This document shows, piece by piece, positions 44,996 through 54,487 of a DNA stretch of 62,411 nucleotides (within the stretch, counting starts at the first letter, position 1; the number at the start of each line of letters is the position of its first letter). The stretch covers positions 1-62,411 of the forward strand of contig CAKVAS010000017.1 of NCBI GenBank assembly GCA_934725015.1, written 5' to 3'. The notes beneath the pieces were generated by a model. That model worked only from the letters and a program-made list of their open reading frames with translations, was not told where the DNA came from and made no database searches. Made by a program: the position numbers and the translations under genes. Origin of the DNA: an uncultured Bacteroidales bacterium (lineage in GTDB: Bacteria; Bacteroidota; Bacteroidia; Bacteroidales; UBA932).

Positions 44996-47900
44996 ATGAG
45001 AAAAACTCAACTGCTCAGCATCTGCGTTTTCTCCTTATTCCTCTTTGAACTGGCGGCCACGGTTCCGTCCGGCACGGGCAGGACGGCCTGCGCTTCGGAA
45101 AGCGCCGCGTCTCAGGACGACAGGCTCGTCAGGGGAGTAATCAGGGACGCGAACGGCGAACCGGTAATCGGCGCGTCGGTCATAGAGTCCGGCACTTCCA
45201 ACGGAGTGGTCACGGACGTCGATGGAAAGTTCTCGCTCACGGCTCCGCAGGGAGCAAAGATGGTGGTGTCATGCCTCGGCTACAGCGATGCCGCCTTCAC
45301 AGTCGATAAGCGGGAGCACTACGACATCCGGCTCATGGAATCCTCCGAATTTCTTGACGAGGTCGTGGTGGTCGGCATGAACAACCGCCAGACAAGGCGT
45401 TCCATCACCGGCGCCGTCTCCACCATCCAGACCAAGGAACTCGTCCAGTCCCCGGTGGCGAACATCTCCAACGCCCTTGCCGGCAAGCTTCCCGGACTCA
45501 TCACCGTGCAGTCCTCCGGCGAGCCGGGAGCAGACGCCTCCTCGCTCTATGTCAGGGGACTCGGCACCTACGGGACGAGCGCACCGCTTGTGGTCATTGA
45601 CGGTCTGCCGAGAAACAAGGCCGACTTCGATATGCTCGACCCTAACGAGATAGAGTCCATAACCATCCTCAAGGACGCGTCTTCTTCTTCACTCTACGGA
45701 ATCCAGGGAGCGAACGGAGTCATCGTCGTGAGCACCAGGCGCGGAGGCGGGAACGAGGCTCCGAAAATCTCGTTCACAATTCAGCAGGCCCTCCAGCAGC
45801 CAATCCGTCTGCCCGAGACCATGAGCTCATACGAGCAGGCTCTCTACAACCGTGCGGTCGATTACAACGACGGCCAGCCGGAACGCTACACCGAAGAGGT
45901 GCTTGAAATCATAAAGAACGGCTCCGACCCCTACCAGTATCCTAACACCGACTGGTTCGACGTCGTTCTGAAGAACCACTCGTGGCAGCAGCAGTACAAC
46001 ATCAACATCTCCGGCTCGCTCGGAAAGAATAACCGGGTCAACTACTTCATTTCCGGAAGCTACATGAATCAGGGAACTCTGCTCAACCACACGGACGAGT
46101 TCACGGCAAATTACGGGGTGAAGCCAAAGTACGACAGGTGGAACTTCCGTTCAAACCTCGACGTGCAGGCGACAAAGAGACTGAACATAAGGATTGACAT
46201 GGCCGGCCGCCTTGAGACGAGGGTCGGGCCGAGCGAGAGCTTCACTCATGTGTTCAACATCATCACGAGCCGCCTTCCGGGCTCGCAGTCAATCTATAAC
46301 CCTGACGGCACTCTCGCGGCGGGTTCCGCGCTTGAGATTCCTTACCAGAACAACCCTTACGGGGTCATCACCCGAAGCGGCTACTACAACCGTGGCAGCA
46401 ACGTGATGTACGGTACCATCTCCGCGAAATACGACTTCGACTTCATCACCGAAGGGCTCAGCGCACAGGCATATTTCAGCTTCGAGAACACCAACAGCCT
46501 CCAGAGGGTGTGGAGGCAGGACTTCGAGCAGTTCTGGTACAGGGGAACTGACGCGGTCACCGGCGAGCCTGTCTATCAGGACTACACCACCAACGGCCGT
46601 CTTCAGGCAAGCACATTTTCTTCCGTCGAGCGCTACACCTACTACGACCTCCGCCTGAACTACGACCGCGACTTCGGCCGCCATTCGGTGAGCGCACAGC
46701 TGCTCGGCAACCGCACGCTCAAGAACCTCTACAGTTCCGAGTACATGTATGCCTATCAGGGTCTGAGCGCCCGCGCCGCCTACAACTTCGCCCAGCGTTA
46801 TTTCGCCGAGTTCAACCTCGGCTACAACGGCTCGGAGAACTTCCCAAAGGGCAGGCGCTACGGCGTGTTCCCGTCCTTCTCCGCCGGCTGGGTCATCAGC
46901 GACGAGCCTTGGCTTCATTCTCCGGACTGGCTCAAGATTTTCAAGATAAGGGGCTCCTACGGAACTGTCGGAAATGACCAGATCGGCGGCAACCGCTTCC
47001 TCTACATCAGCGAGTTCGGTCCTGGCGGCGCTCTCGGGAGCATATTCCCGAACGGATATTACTTCGGAACGACAAACGGCGGAACCTCCGCTGCCGGCGG
47101 ACACAACGAGACCCGCGTCGGCAACGCCTACGTCACATGGGAAAAGGCCTACAAGACCAACGCCGGATTCGACCTCTCGCTCTTCGAGGGTAATGTGCTC
47201 AACCTCACGGTGGATTATTTCCACGAGAGGCGCGACAACATCCTCACCGCAGCGGGAAGCGTTCCCGACTATGTCGGCATCACCAACATCGCTCCGCGCA
47301 ACTCCGGAAAGGTCGTGAATCAGGGAGTGGAGGGTGAAATCCGCTTCTTCAAGGCGTTCTCCAAGGACTTCTCGATTTTCTCCAACCTCCAGATGACCTG
47401 GGCGAAGAACAAGGTGCTCGAAAACGACCAGCCTGCTCCGGCCTATGACTATCAGGACCTTCGCGGCTATGAAATCGGCTACGCCCTCGGCTACAAGTCG
47501 CTCGGCTTCTTCGAGAGCCAGGAGGACATAGACAGCAGTCCGGCGCAGAAGTTCGGCCCGGTGATTCCGGGAGACATCAAGTACCAGGACACCAACGGAG
47601 ACAATGTGATTGACCCGTCCGACCGCGTGCCTATCAAGTGCTTCTCCGTGCCTACCCTCACCGGAGGCCTCTCCATAGGCTTCAATCTCTGCGGCTTCGA
47701 CTTCAGCATGCTCCTCAGCGGCGCCCTCGGAGGAACGGCGCGCCTGTGGTCCTATCCTTCCAGCGTCATCAACCTCCGCAGGTGGACCAAGGAGAACAAG
47801 GACGCGATACTCCCTGTAGCCCACACCACCGCGAACAACAATGTGGTTTCGGACCAGAACCTCATGAAGACCGACTACCTCAAGCTCAGGAACATCGAGC

Positions 47901-48097
47901 TCGGCTACACCTTCCCGACCGCGTGGATGAAGAAGATTCACGTCACCACGGCTCGCATCTATGTGAACGCGCAGAACGTGGCGGTGTGGGACAGGCTGTG
48001 GCTCAAGGACCGCGACCCCGAGTCCGCCGGTTCCGGAACGCTGCCTTACCCTCTCCAGAGAGTGTTTAATATGGGGCTTCGCTTTGAATTACAGTAA
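44996..48097 (+). CDS. SusC/RagA-type TonB-dependent outer-membrane transporter, locus 2
   Basis: A 1033-residue protein with a signal peptide, a carboxypeptidase-regulatory-like domain (GVIRDANGEPVIGASVIESG, about 47-120), a TonB-interacting FLDEVVVVGM near residue 120, a plug (about 130-245) and a beta-barrel ending in an aromatic FNMGLRFELQ strand. It is paired with the SusD gene 12 bp downstream. The first 45 residues, between leader and regulatory domain, are longer than in the locus 1 SusC. Confidence 0.93.
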   Translation: MRKTQLLSICVFSLFLFELAATVPSGTGRTACASESAASQDDRLVRGVIRDANGEPVIGASVIESGTSNGVVTDVDGKFSLTAPQGAKMVVSCLGYSDAAFTVDKREHYDIRLMESSEFLDEVVVVGMNNRQTRRSITGAVSTIQTKELVQSPVANISNALAGKLPGLITVQSSGEPGADASSLYVRGLGTYGTSAPLVVIDGLPRNKADFDMLDPNEIESITILKDASSSSLYGIQGANGVIVVSTRRGGGNEAPKISFTIQQALQQPIRLPETMSSYEQALYNRAVDYNDGQPERYTEEVLEIIKNGSDPYQYPNTDWFDVVLKNHSWQQQYNINISGSLGKNNRVNYFISGSYMNQGTLLNHTDEFTANYGVKPKYDRWNFRSNLDVQATKRLNIRIDMAGRLETRVGPSESFTHVFNIITSRLPGSQSIYNPDGTLAAGSALEIPYQNNPYGVITRSGYYNRGSNVMYGTISAKYDFDFITEGLSAQAYFSFENTNSLQRVWRQDFEQFWYRGTDAVTGEPVYQDYTTNGRLQASTFSSVERYTYYDLRLNYDRDFGRHSVSAQLLGNRTLKNLYSSEYMYAYQGLSARAAYNFAQRYFAEFNLGYNGSENFPKGRRYGVFPSFSAGWVISDEPWLHSPDWLKIFKIRGSYGTVGNDQIGGNRFLYISEFGPGGALGSIFPNGYYFGTTNGGTSAAGGHNETRVGNAYVTWEKAYKTNAGFDLSLFEGNVLNLTVDYFHERRDNILTAAGSVPDYVGITNIAPRNSGKVVNQGVEGEIRFFKAFSKDFSIFSNLQMTWAKNKVLENDQPAPAYDYQDLRGYEIGYALGYKSLGFFESQEDIDSSPAQKFGPVIPGDIKYQDTNGDNVIDPSDRVPIKCFSVPTLTGGLSIGFNLCGFDFSMLLSGALGGTARLWSYPSSVINLRRWTKENKDAILPVAHTTANNNVVSDQNLMKTDYLKLRNIELGYTFPTAWMKKIHVTTARIYVNAQNVAVWDRLWLKDRDPESAGSGTLPYPLQRVFNMGLRFELQ

Positions 48098-48109
48098 ATT
48101 ACGATTGAG

Positions 48110-49807
48110 ATGAAAAGAATATACTATATTTTTACCGTCATTGCCGCTGCCTCCCTTGCCGTTTCCTGCGGCGACTTCCTCGAAAGGGCTCCGGGAGACA
48201 ACATGACCAAGGAGGAGCTGTTCTCCAAGATTGAGACGGCGGAGCGCTATCTGGACAATGCCTATGCCTACCTTCCGGACTTCCAGTGCAACACGGAAGA
48301 CCTTTCCGGACGCTACAAGCTCGGCGGGGCTACCGATGAAATCGGCTTCCAGCAGGCCTCTGGCTATCCGGCCTCGCCCTTCGACATCAACCTCGGAAGC
48401 TGGAATCCGACCCAGATGCCCATGGCCCGTAACTGGAGCGACTTCTACGGCTGCATCCGGCGCTGCAATATGTTCATCGAGAACTATGACCTCATCCCGG
48501 AGGATATGTCGGCCGGCGGGGCGAGCAACCGAAAGGAGAGGCTGCTCGGAGAGGCCTACGGACTCCGTGGCTACTACTATTTCCTGCTTTTCAAGCAGTG
48601 GGGAGGAGTACCGATTATAAATTCTGTTCTTGACCCGGGCAACATCGAGTCCCTCAAGGGAATCAAGCGGGCGAGCGCGGAGGAGACCGTGAATCAGGTT
48701 CTCTCGGACATGGACGAGGCCATGCTCCATCTTCCGGAGAAGCACGACGACGCCAACTTCGGCCGATTCACCTCTGTCGTGGCGGCTGTCGTGAAGGCGC
48801 AGGTGAAGCTCTACTGGGCCAGCGCCTACTGGAACAGGGACAATGACCTTTCGCGCTGGGAGGACGCCGCCGAGGCGAACCGCGAGGCGCTGAACATGGC
48901 GGAGAAGGCGGGCTACATCCTTGCCCCGACCTACACGGAGATGTTCAACAAGGCCGCCATCTCAAGCGAGTTCATCTGGACGAAGAACTCCGAGCACTAC
49001 GAGTGCTACTGGTGGGACTTTTACGCGATGCCGCTGGGCTACAATGCCTACAATGTCGATGGCCCGCTTCAGGAGATTGTGGATGACTTCGAGATGAAAG
49101 GCACCGGGGAGATTCCGGTTCTCGGATATAACGATGACGACACGCAGATTCTCAATCCAAAGGCTACGGACTATGACCCCGAGCACCCGTGGGAGGGCCG
49201 CGACGACAGGTTCTACAGCTGCATACTTTACAACGGGGCGCAGCTTCAGGGCCGTCCGATTGACATCTCCGCTAACGGAAAGGACAACATCAACATAGGT
49301 TCCATCATCCGCACGAACTACTTCACGAGGAAGTATCTCGACGAGAACCACAATCTCGTGACCAACGCCAGCTGGACCTACCGCCGCTTCGCCATCATGA
49401 GGACGTCGGAGCTCTATCTGAACTATGCCGAGGCGCTCATCGAGATGGGCGGTGCTTCCAACCTTGAGCGTGCCAAGGAACTCATCAACACCATCCGCCG
49501 CAGGGCCAAGTGCACCGTCGAGCTGCCGTCGGGGCTAACTCAGGAGCAGCTTCGCGCGAAGGTCCGTCAGGAGCGCAGGATGGAGCTTGTGTTCGAGAAC
49601 CACAGGTTCTGGGACGTGCGCCGCTGGATGATTGCGGAGACTGTCGATAACAAGAAGGTGCACCGCGTGGCGGTTGACGCCGACGGCAGGATTACCTACC
49701 CCGTGTTCCAGAAGAGGGTGTTCGACCCGACCCGCCACTACCTCTTCCCGATTCCTCAGACCGAAATCGACAAGAACCGCGCACTGGAGCAGAATCCGGG
49801 CTGGTGA
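48110..49807 (+). CDS. SusD/RagB-type glycan-binding lipoprotein, locus 2
   Basis: A 565-residue lipoprotein (leader ending SLAVSC, Cys20) followed by the SusD-like GDFLERAPGDNMTKEELF. Helical TPR-like segments include GEAYGLRGYYYFLLFKQWGG, and the C-terminus has RTSELYLNYAEALIEMGG and RQERRMELVFENHRFWDVRR, typical of the family. It forms the surface-binding partner of the SusC just upstream. It is only distantly similar to the locus 1 SusD, so the two loci probably take different substrates. Confidence 0.93.
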   Translation: MKRIYYIFTVIAAASLAVSCGDFLERAPGDNMTKEELFSKIETAERYLDNAYAYLPDFQCNTEDLSGRYKLGGATDEIGFQQASGYPASPFDINLGSWNPTQMPMARNWSDFYGCIRRCNMFIENYDLIPEDMSAGGASNRKERLLGEAYGLRGYYYFLLFKQWGGVPIINSVLDPGNIESLKGIKRASAEETVNQVLSDMDEAMLHLPEKHDDANFGRFTSVVAAVVKAQVKLYWASAYWNRDNDLSRWEDAAEANREALNMAEKAGYILAPTYTEMFNKAAISSEFIWTKNSEHYECYWWDFYAMPLGYNAYNVDGPLQEIVDDFEMKGTGEIPVLGYNDDDTQILNPKATDYDPEHPWEGRDDRFYSCILYNGAQLQGRPIDISANGKDNINIGSIIRTNYFTRKYLDENHNLVTNASWTYRRFAIMRTSELYLNYAEALIEMGGASNLERAKELINTIRRRAKCTVELPSGLTQEQLRAKVRQERRMELVFENHRFWDVRRWMIAETVDNKKVHRVAVDADGRITYPVFQKRVFDPTRHYLFPIPQTEIDKNRALEQNPGW

Positions 49808-49849
49808 TAGAAATCATTTAACAACTAATAACTTTAAATCCAATTTATT

Positions 49850-51334
49850 ATGAAAAGAATCATGTTTGCAATCAGCGCCGCCGCCCTTGCCGCCGGCCTG
49901 TTTGTCTCCTGTGAAAAGACCCCTCAGGACAACGGAAAGCCTGCGGACGAAAAGATTACCGTCAGCATGAAGGCTGACGCGGCATTTGCTGAGGACAACA
50001 CCGCGAAGCTTACGCTTGAACTCTCCAAGGCGGCTTCGGCCGACGTGACCGTGACCCTTGCCAAGGCTCCGGTTCAGAGCGGCAAGAACGAGGTGCCGGC
50101 CAACTTCTCCAAGAGCGTGAAGATTGAAAAGGGCAGGACATCCGCCGAGGTGAATGTCGAAGCCGACGTGCTCGGACTTGAGTCCGGAGAATATCAGGCT
50201 GCAATCAAGATTGCGGCTGTGAAGGGCGCTGAGACTCCGGAGGACGCAGTGGTATATATCGCCCTCAGCTATTCTTTCAAACCGGAGGTCAATGTCTATG
50301 CCGACAACACTTTCGCCGGTGACAGGACCGCGAAGATTCGCGTCGCCCTCGCAAAGGCCACAACGAAGGACGTGAAGGTGAAGCTTGCTCCGGCGGCGGA
50401 TAACAAATATACGGTGACGATTGCTCCTGCCGAGCTTACAATCGCGGCCGGGCAGACCGAGGCCGAGGCCGTTGCCACAATCGAGCTTCCGGAAAGCGTT
50501 GAAATCGGAGTGACTCCTCATGTGATTGACATCGTTGAGGTTGAGAACGCCGTCAAGGGCAAGGTCACCGCGGCGACAATCAATCTTGCATATCCGTTCT
50601 CTTACGCAATCACCATCGACGGCGACTTCTCCGACTGGGACAAGGACGGAATCATCACCTATTCCCTTCCGGAGGGAACGGTGCTCTATCCGATGATTCG
50701 CAAGATGAAGCTTACCGGAGACAGTAAGACCGTTTATCTCTATTTTGAGTTTGTGGATCCGGGCACGATTGAATACTACAGCAGCAACAAGAAAGAAGTC
50801 CGCAAGGGCGAGCCTCTCGCAAGCAACACTCTGCCTATTGACATCTGGATTGATGCGGATGGCAATGTCGAGACCGGATGTTATGTCGGGGCTACTGACA
50901 ATGAACTGACTTATCCTCCGTATGCTCAGGACAATATGGGACTTGAGTGGTACATCGAGGGCGGTTTCCATATGGGCAATCCTTTCACCGACTTCACCGG
51001 CCTGACGGCTTATTTCTATGGAGGAAAGGATAAGGATAATGTCTGGAGCGGAGGACTCACCACACAGGCCGGCAACTATACGGCAGCCGAATTTTTCGGA
51101 CAGGTCTCTTTCGACGAGGGCAGGAACCTCGGTCAGGCGGAGGTCATGTTCGACAGGAAGTTCTTCAAGATGACCACGAACAAGGCAAGATTCGCCCTCA
51201 AGCTCATGGACGGCCCTTGCAACTGGAATGCGATAGGCTATCTTCCGCAGGGCAACGCCACCGACATGAAGAATCCTGAGTCAAGAACACAGGTTGATAT
51301 GGCAACCGTAATCCTCCCTGACTATGTTGAATAA
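49850..51334 (+). CDS. Surface lipoprotein with two Ig-like repeats and an IDGDFxDWD domain
   Basis: A 494-residue lipoprotein (AAGLFVSC leader). Two related beta-sandwich repeats resembling Calx-beta domains occupy about 38-135 and 145-245 (compare ADAAFAEDNTAKLTLELSKA with ADNTFAGDRTAKIRVALAKA). From about 262 (ITIDGDFSDWDKDG) a CBM9/DOMON-like sugar-binding domain follows. It sits after susD, the position of surface glycan-binding proteins, with the repeats acting as a spacer. The next gene starts within its last 11 bp. Confidence 0.75.
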   Translation: MKRIMFAISAAALAAGLFVSCEKTPQDNGKPADEKITVSMKADAAFAEDNTAKLTLELSKAASADVTVTLAKAPVQSGKNEVPANFSKSVKIEKGRTSAEVNVEADVLGLESGEYQAAIKIAAVKGAETPEDAVVYIALSYSFKPEVNVYADNTFAGDRTAKIRVALAKATTKDVKVKLAPAADNKYTVTIAPAELTIAAGQTEAEAVATIELPESVEIGVTPHVIDIVEVENAVKGKVTAATINLAYPFSYAITIDGDFSDWDKDGIITYSLPEGTVLYPMIRKMKLTGDSKTVYLYFEFVDPGTIEYYSSNKKEVRKGEPLASNTLPIDIWIDADGNVETGCYVGATDNELTYPPYAQDNMGLEWYIEGGFHMGNPFTDFTGLTAYFYGGKDKDNVWSGGLTTQAGNYTAAEFFGQVSFDEGRNLGQAEVMFDRKFFKMTTNKARFALKLMDGPCNWNAIGYLPQGNATDMKNPESRTQVDMATVILPDYVE

Positions 51335-52379
51335 GATTCCCAAATTTTTGACACTTTTTGCAGCCTCTCTCCTGCTGCTCGCGCTCTGCGCGGGCTGCGG
51401 GAAGAAGGCCGAAGAGCCTTTCTTCAAGCTGCGCGGCGTGATTCTCTGCTGGGACGACATAAAGAATCCGGACGTCATCGACTGGATTGAGCTCATGAAG
51501 AAGAACGGGCTGAACACCATCAGCGTCTGCGGACATCCTTACGACAGTCCGGAGTACTACGAGTTCCGCCGGAAATGCATCGATGCGGGACTTGACTTCG
51601 AGTACGAGGAGCACGCGATGACATGGCTTCTTCCGCGAGAGCTGTTCGCGACCCATCCGGAGTATTTCCGCATGGACGAGAACGGCGTGCGCCAACCCGA
51701 CGGCAACGGCTGCCCTTCATGTCAGGAAGGCCTTGAGGTGCTGATGTCCAATGTACCGGAGTTCGTCCGCACACATCAGCCGTCAAACCACAAGTACTAC
51801 ACCTGGCTCTTCGACGGCGGCGATGTCTGCCACTGCGAGAAATGCCGCGGCTACAATGTCGCCGACCAGGGGCTCATCTTCGAGAACCACATAATCAAGG
51901 CTCTCCGCAAGATTGACCCCGAGGCACAGCTCGCGCACCTCGCCTACCACAACTCCATAGAGGCCCCGTCCCGCGTCAAGCCGGAGGAGGGGATATTCCT
52001 TGAGTTCGCCCCTTTCTTCCGCACATGGGACCAGCCCCTCAAGAACAGGGAAGCAGTCGGACGCGACGGCAAGACGACCCACGGCGAGTTCCTCCGTATG
52101 CTGGAGGACAATCTCAAGGTCTTCCCGGCCGAGACCGCGCAGGTGCTCGACTACTGGATGGACGACTCGCTCTACAGCGGCTGGAAGAAGCCTCAGGTGC
52201 GTGTTCCATGGCACAGGGATGTATTTCTCTCCGACCTTGAGACTTATGCGTCCTACGGCATACGCAACATCACGGCATATGCCATCTATGTGGATGACTA
52301 TTATGTCAAGACTTTCGGGGATATTTCCTTCGTGGATGACTATGGGCAGGGCCTGCTGAATTATCGTCGGGCTAAATAG
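51324..52379 (+). CDS. DUF4838-like putative glycoside hydrolase lipoprotein, copy 1
   Basis: A 351-residue lipoprotein (LLLLALCAGC leader). The protein looks like an alpha/beta barrel of the DUF4838 type: GVILCWDDIKNPDVIDWIEL at the first strand, DGGDVCHCEKCRGYN, then IDPEAQLAHLAYHNS and IFLEFAPFFRTWDQPL. The CHCxKC cluster could bind a metal. The ATG overlaps the end of the previous gene by 11 bp (translational coupling). Function is unproven; related barrels include alpha-glucuronidase-like enzymes. Confidence 0.7.
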   Translation: MLNKIPKFLTLFAASLLLLALCAGCGKKAEEPFFKLRGVILCWDDIKNPDVIDWIELMKKNGLNTISVCGHPYDSPEYYEFRRKCIDAGLDFEYEEHAMTWLLPRELFATHPEYFRMDENGVRQPDGNGCPSCQEGLEVLMSNVPEFVRTHQPSNHKYYTWLFDGGDVCHCEKCRGYNVADQGLIFENHIIKALRKIDPEAQLAHLAYHNSIEAPSRVKPEEGIFLEFAPFFRTWDQPLKNREAVGRDGKTTHGEFLRMLEDNLKVFPAETAQVLDYWMDDSLYSGWKKPQVRVPWHRDVFLSDLETYASYGIRNITAYAIYVDDYYVKTFGDISFVDDYGQGLLNYRRAK

Positions 52380-52398
52380 AAAGCGGATTGCCGCGTTG

Positions 52399-52476
52399 TG
52401 CGGCTCGCCTAAATCCTCACAACCATCAGGTTGCTGCGGTTTGGGCTTCGCCGCACGCCTTGCACTCCATCTTTTT
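52399..52476 (+). terminator. Long hairpin with following T run
   Basis: GTGCGGC (52399-52405) pairs with GCCGCAC (52451-52457). Between them GCCTAAATCC and GGTTTGGGC pair imperfectly and AACC/GGTT forms the tip. A T5 run follows at 52472-52476. It lies 20 bp after the copy 1 gene and could terminate or attenuate transcription into copy 2. Confidence 0.6.
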
Positions 52477-52500
52477 ATTTAACCCTCTTCCCCGGATTAT

Positions 52501-52620
52501 TAAGAGAGAATACTTTTACTAAGAGAGAGCTTATTAAGCGCGAACATTAAGAGACTAAGCGCGAACAAGGGAGAAAGAGAATACCTTTTATTGAGAGAGA
52601 ATACCTTTTATAGAGAGATA
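52501..52620 (+). repeat. Degenerate purine-rich repeats in the leader of copy 2
   Basis: The 120 bp before the next gene are built from short repeats. AGAGAATACCTTTTAT occurs twice exactly (52577-52592, 52597-52612), with a third near copy at 52506-52519. TAAGCGCGAACA occurs twice exactly (52536-52547, 52557-52568). Together with the hairpin upstream they fill the 245-bp gap 52380-52624. The region is in the presumed untranslated leader. Confidence 0.75.
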
Positions 52621-52624
52621 AAGA

Positions 52625-53782
52625 ATGATGATTAGAAAGACTTTGTTGATTATGGCGCTTGCGGCGGCTGCGCTGATGGTGTCCTGCACTCCGGAGAATA
52701 CGGGTTCGGCGGTGAGCGGGTGGGAGAACATCGGCAAGGACGACCCCGATAAGCCCGACCCCGACAAGCCGGGGCCGGAAAACCCTGAGAAACCGGACAA
52801 GCCGGAGGAACCGGAGCGTTTCTTCCGGATGAGGGGACTCGTGCTCGGATGGTCCGAGGTAAGTAACGCCCGCGTGATTGACTACATCGCGATTGCAAAG
52901 AGGAACGGGATAAACACCTTCAGCGTCTATAACGCCCCTCGCGGCACGCAGGTGTGGACGAACTTCGAGAAGGAGTGCGCCGACGCCGGGATTGACATCG
53001 AGTTCGAGGAACACATGATGTCGTTCCTCCTGCCGCGAGAGCGCTTCGACAACTACCCTGACTGGTTCCGAATGGACAAGAACGGCAACCGCACCAATGA
53101 CGCGAACGGCTGCCCTTCCTCCGAGGGCGCTCTGAACGAGGTCTATCGCAACGCCATAGACATAGGCCGGCGCTATGCCTCGACGAACCACCGCTACTAT
53201 TTCTGGCTCGACGACGGCGGCGACATCTGCCACTGCCCCAAGTGCAGGGAACTGAACGCTTCCGACCAGGCCCTTATTTTCGAGAACAAGGCAATCGAGG
53301 CGCTCAAGACCATAGACCCGGAGGCGAAGCTCGCGCACCTGTGCTACAGCAACACCCTCGAACCGCCCGAGACGGTGAAGCCGCACGAGGACATATTCCT
53401 CGAATTTGCCCCTTTCTTCCGCACCTGGGACCAGCCTCTCGCCAACACATGGGCGAAGGGACGCAGCGGCATCACCCACGCCGAGTATCTCAAGCAGCTC
53501 AAGGCCAATCTCAAGGTCTTTCCGGCCGAGACCGCTCAGGTGCTCGAATACTGGATGGACGACTCGCTTTTCAGCGAATGGAACGAGAGCAATCTCGTGG
53601 AAGTTCCGTGGAGCAATGAGATTTTCCTCAAGGACCTTGAAACCTACGCTTCCCACGGCATCACCAACATCACCTGCTATGCGGCCTATGTCGGTCCGAA
53701 GTATGTGCAGAAGTTCGGCTACCCGAAATTCCTCGACGAGTACGGTCAGGGGCTGCTGAACTACGGAGTGGAGAAGGAGTGA
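52625..53782 (+). CDS. DUF4838-like putative glycoside hydrolase lipoprotein, copy 2
   Basis: A 385-residue lipoprotein (AALMVSC leader) with a Pro-Asp-Lys-rich linker (DKPDPDKPGPENPEKPDK) before the barrel. It is collinear with copy 1: GLVLGWSEVSNARVIDYIAI, DDGGDICHCPKCRELN, IDPEAKLAHLCYSNT, EFAPFFRTWDQPL and VLEYWMDDSLFS. The CHCxKC cluster and WDQPL are kept; a CPSC in copy 1 is CPSS here. It is a duplicate of the preceding gene, with a longer surface spacer. Confidence 0.7.
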   Translation: MMIRKTLLIMALAAAALMVSCTPENTGSAVSGWENIGKDDPDKPDPDKPGPENPEKPDKPEEPERFFRMRGLVLGWSEVSNARVIDYIAIAKRNGINTFSVYNAPRGTQVWTNFEKECADAGIDIEFEEHMMSFLLPRERFDNYPDWFRMDKNGNRTNDANGCPSSEGALNEVYRNAIDIGRRYASTNHRYYFWLDDGGDICHCPKCRELNASDQALIFENKAIEALKTIDPEAKLAHLCYSNTLEPPETVKPHEDIFLEFAPFFRTWDQPLANTWAKGRSGITHAEYLKQLKANLKVFPAETAQVLEYWMDDSLFSEWNESNLVEVPWSNEIFLKDLETYASHGITNITCYAAYVGPKYVQKFGYPKFLDEYGQGLLNYGVEKE

Positions 53783-53825
53783 TTGTGAATCTGACAAATC
53801 ATGGGAATCCCCAAACAATGAGGAT

Positions 53826-54482
53826 ATGATGAAACGAAAATGTAGTTTGACAATATTTATGGCGACCGCCCTCATCTCGGTTGCGGGGGCGGCCGCAGTT
53901 TCCTGCGGAGGTGCGGCGGGCGGCGACGGAGTTTTCGTCGTGTCCTCGTCCGCTGCAATAGACGGGCTCCATGCCCCTTGGGACGGCCTTGAGGACAGCA
54001 CGCTCTTCCGCTGCTTTTCCGACGGCGAGTCGTTTTACTTTTTCTATGAGGTTCACGACCCGACTCCGACATACGCGGAGCGCTTTGACGGCGAGGCAAC
54101 CGTGGAGAATGAGGACAGGGTGGAGATATTCTTCAGCCCCGGGCGTTCCATGGACGATTATTACTGCGCGGAGATTGACCCGCTCGGGCGCGTACTCGAC
54201 TATTCAGGGCACTACTACCGCGACATTGACTACGGCTGGAACTTCCGCACCATGCGGCTTTTCGGGCAGCTGACGGCCGACGGCTATATCGTCGCAGGCA
54301 AGGTTTCCAAGGCGGAGCTCCGCGAGCTTGGCTGCGACCTTGAGGGCGGCTTTTGGATGGGCGTTTTCAGGGCGGACTACCATTCTGACATGAGCGTGAA
54401 CTGGTATTCGGCTGTCGCCACGGACGACATATCCCCGGATTTTCATAAACCAGACGTTTTGTTTTTCACGAAAATAAGATAG
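53826..54482 (+). CDS. CBM9-like sugar-binding lipoprotein
   Basis: A 218-residue lipoprotein (AAAVSC leader) consisting of one beta-rich domain. AAIDGLHAPWDGLED, FYFFYEVHDPTP, ENEDRVEIFFSP and the late NWYSAVATD follow the layout of the CBM9-like domain. It lies 43 bp after the DUF4838 copy 2 gene and 5 bp before the DUF5107 gene. It probably binds the substrate of locus 2 at the cell surface. The next residue-level relative in the window is the domain in the protein at 49850. Confidence 0.72.
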   Translation: MMKRKCSLTIFMATALISVAGAAAVSCGGAAGGDGVFVVSSSAAIDGLHAPWDGLEDSTLFRCFSDGESFYFFYEVHDPTPTYAERFDGEATVENEDRVEIFFSPGRSMDDYYCAEIDPLGRVLDYSGHYYRDIDYGWNFRTMRLFGQLTADGYIVAGKVSKAELRELGCDLEGGFWMGVFRADYHSDMSVNWYSAVATDDISPDFHKPDVLFFTKIR

Positions 54483-54487
54483 ATAAT

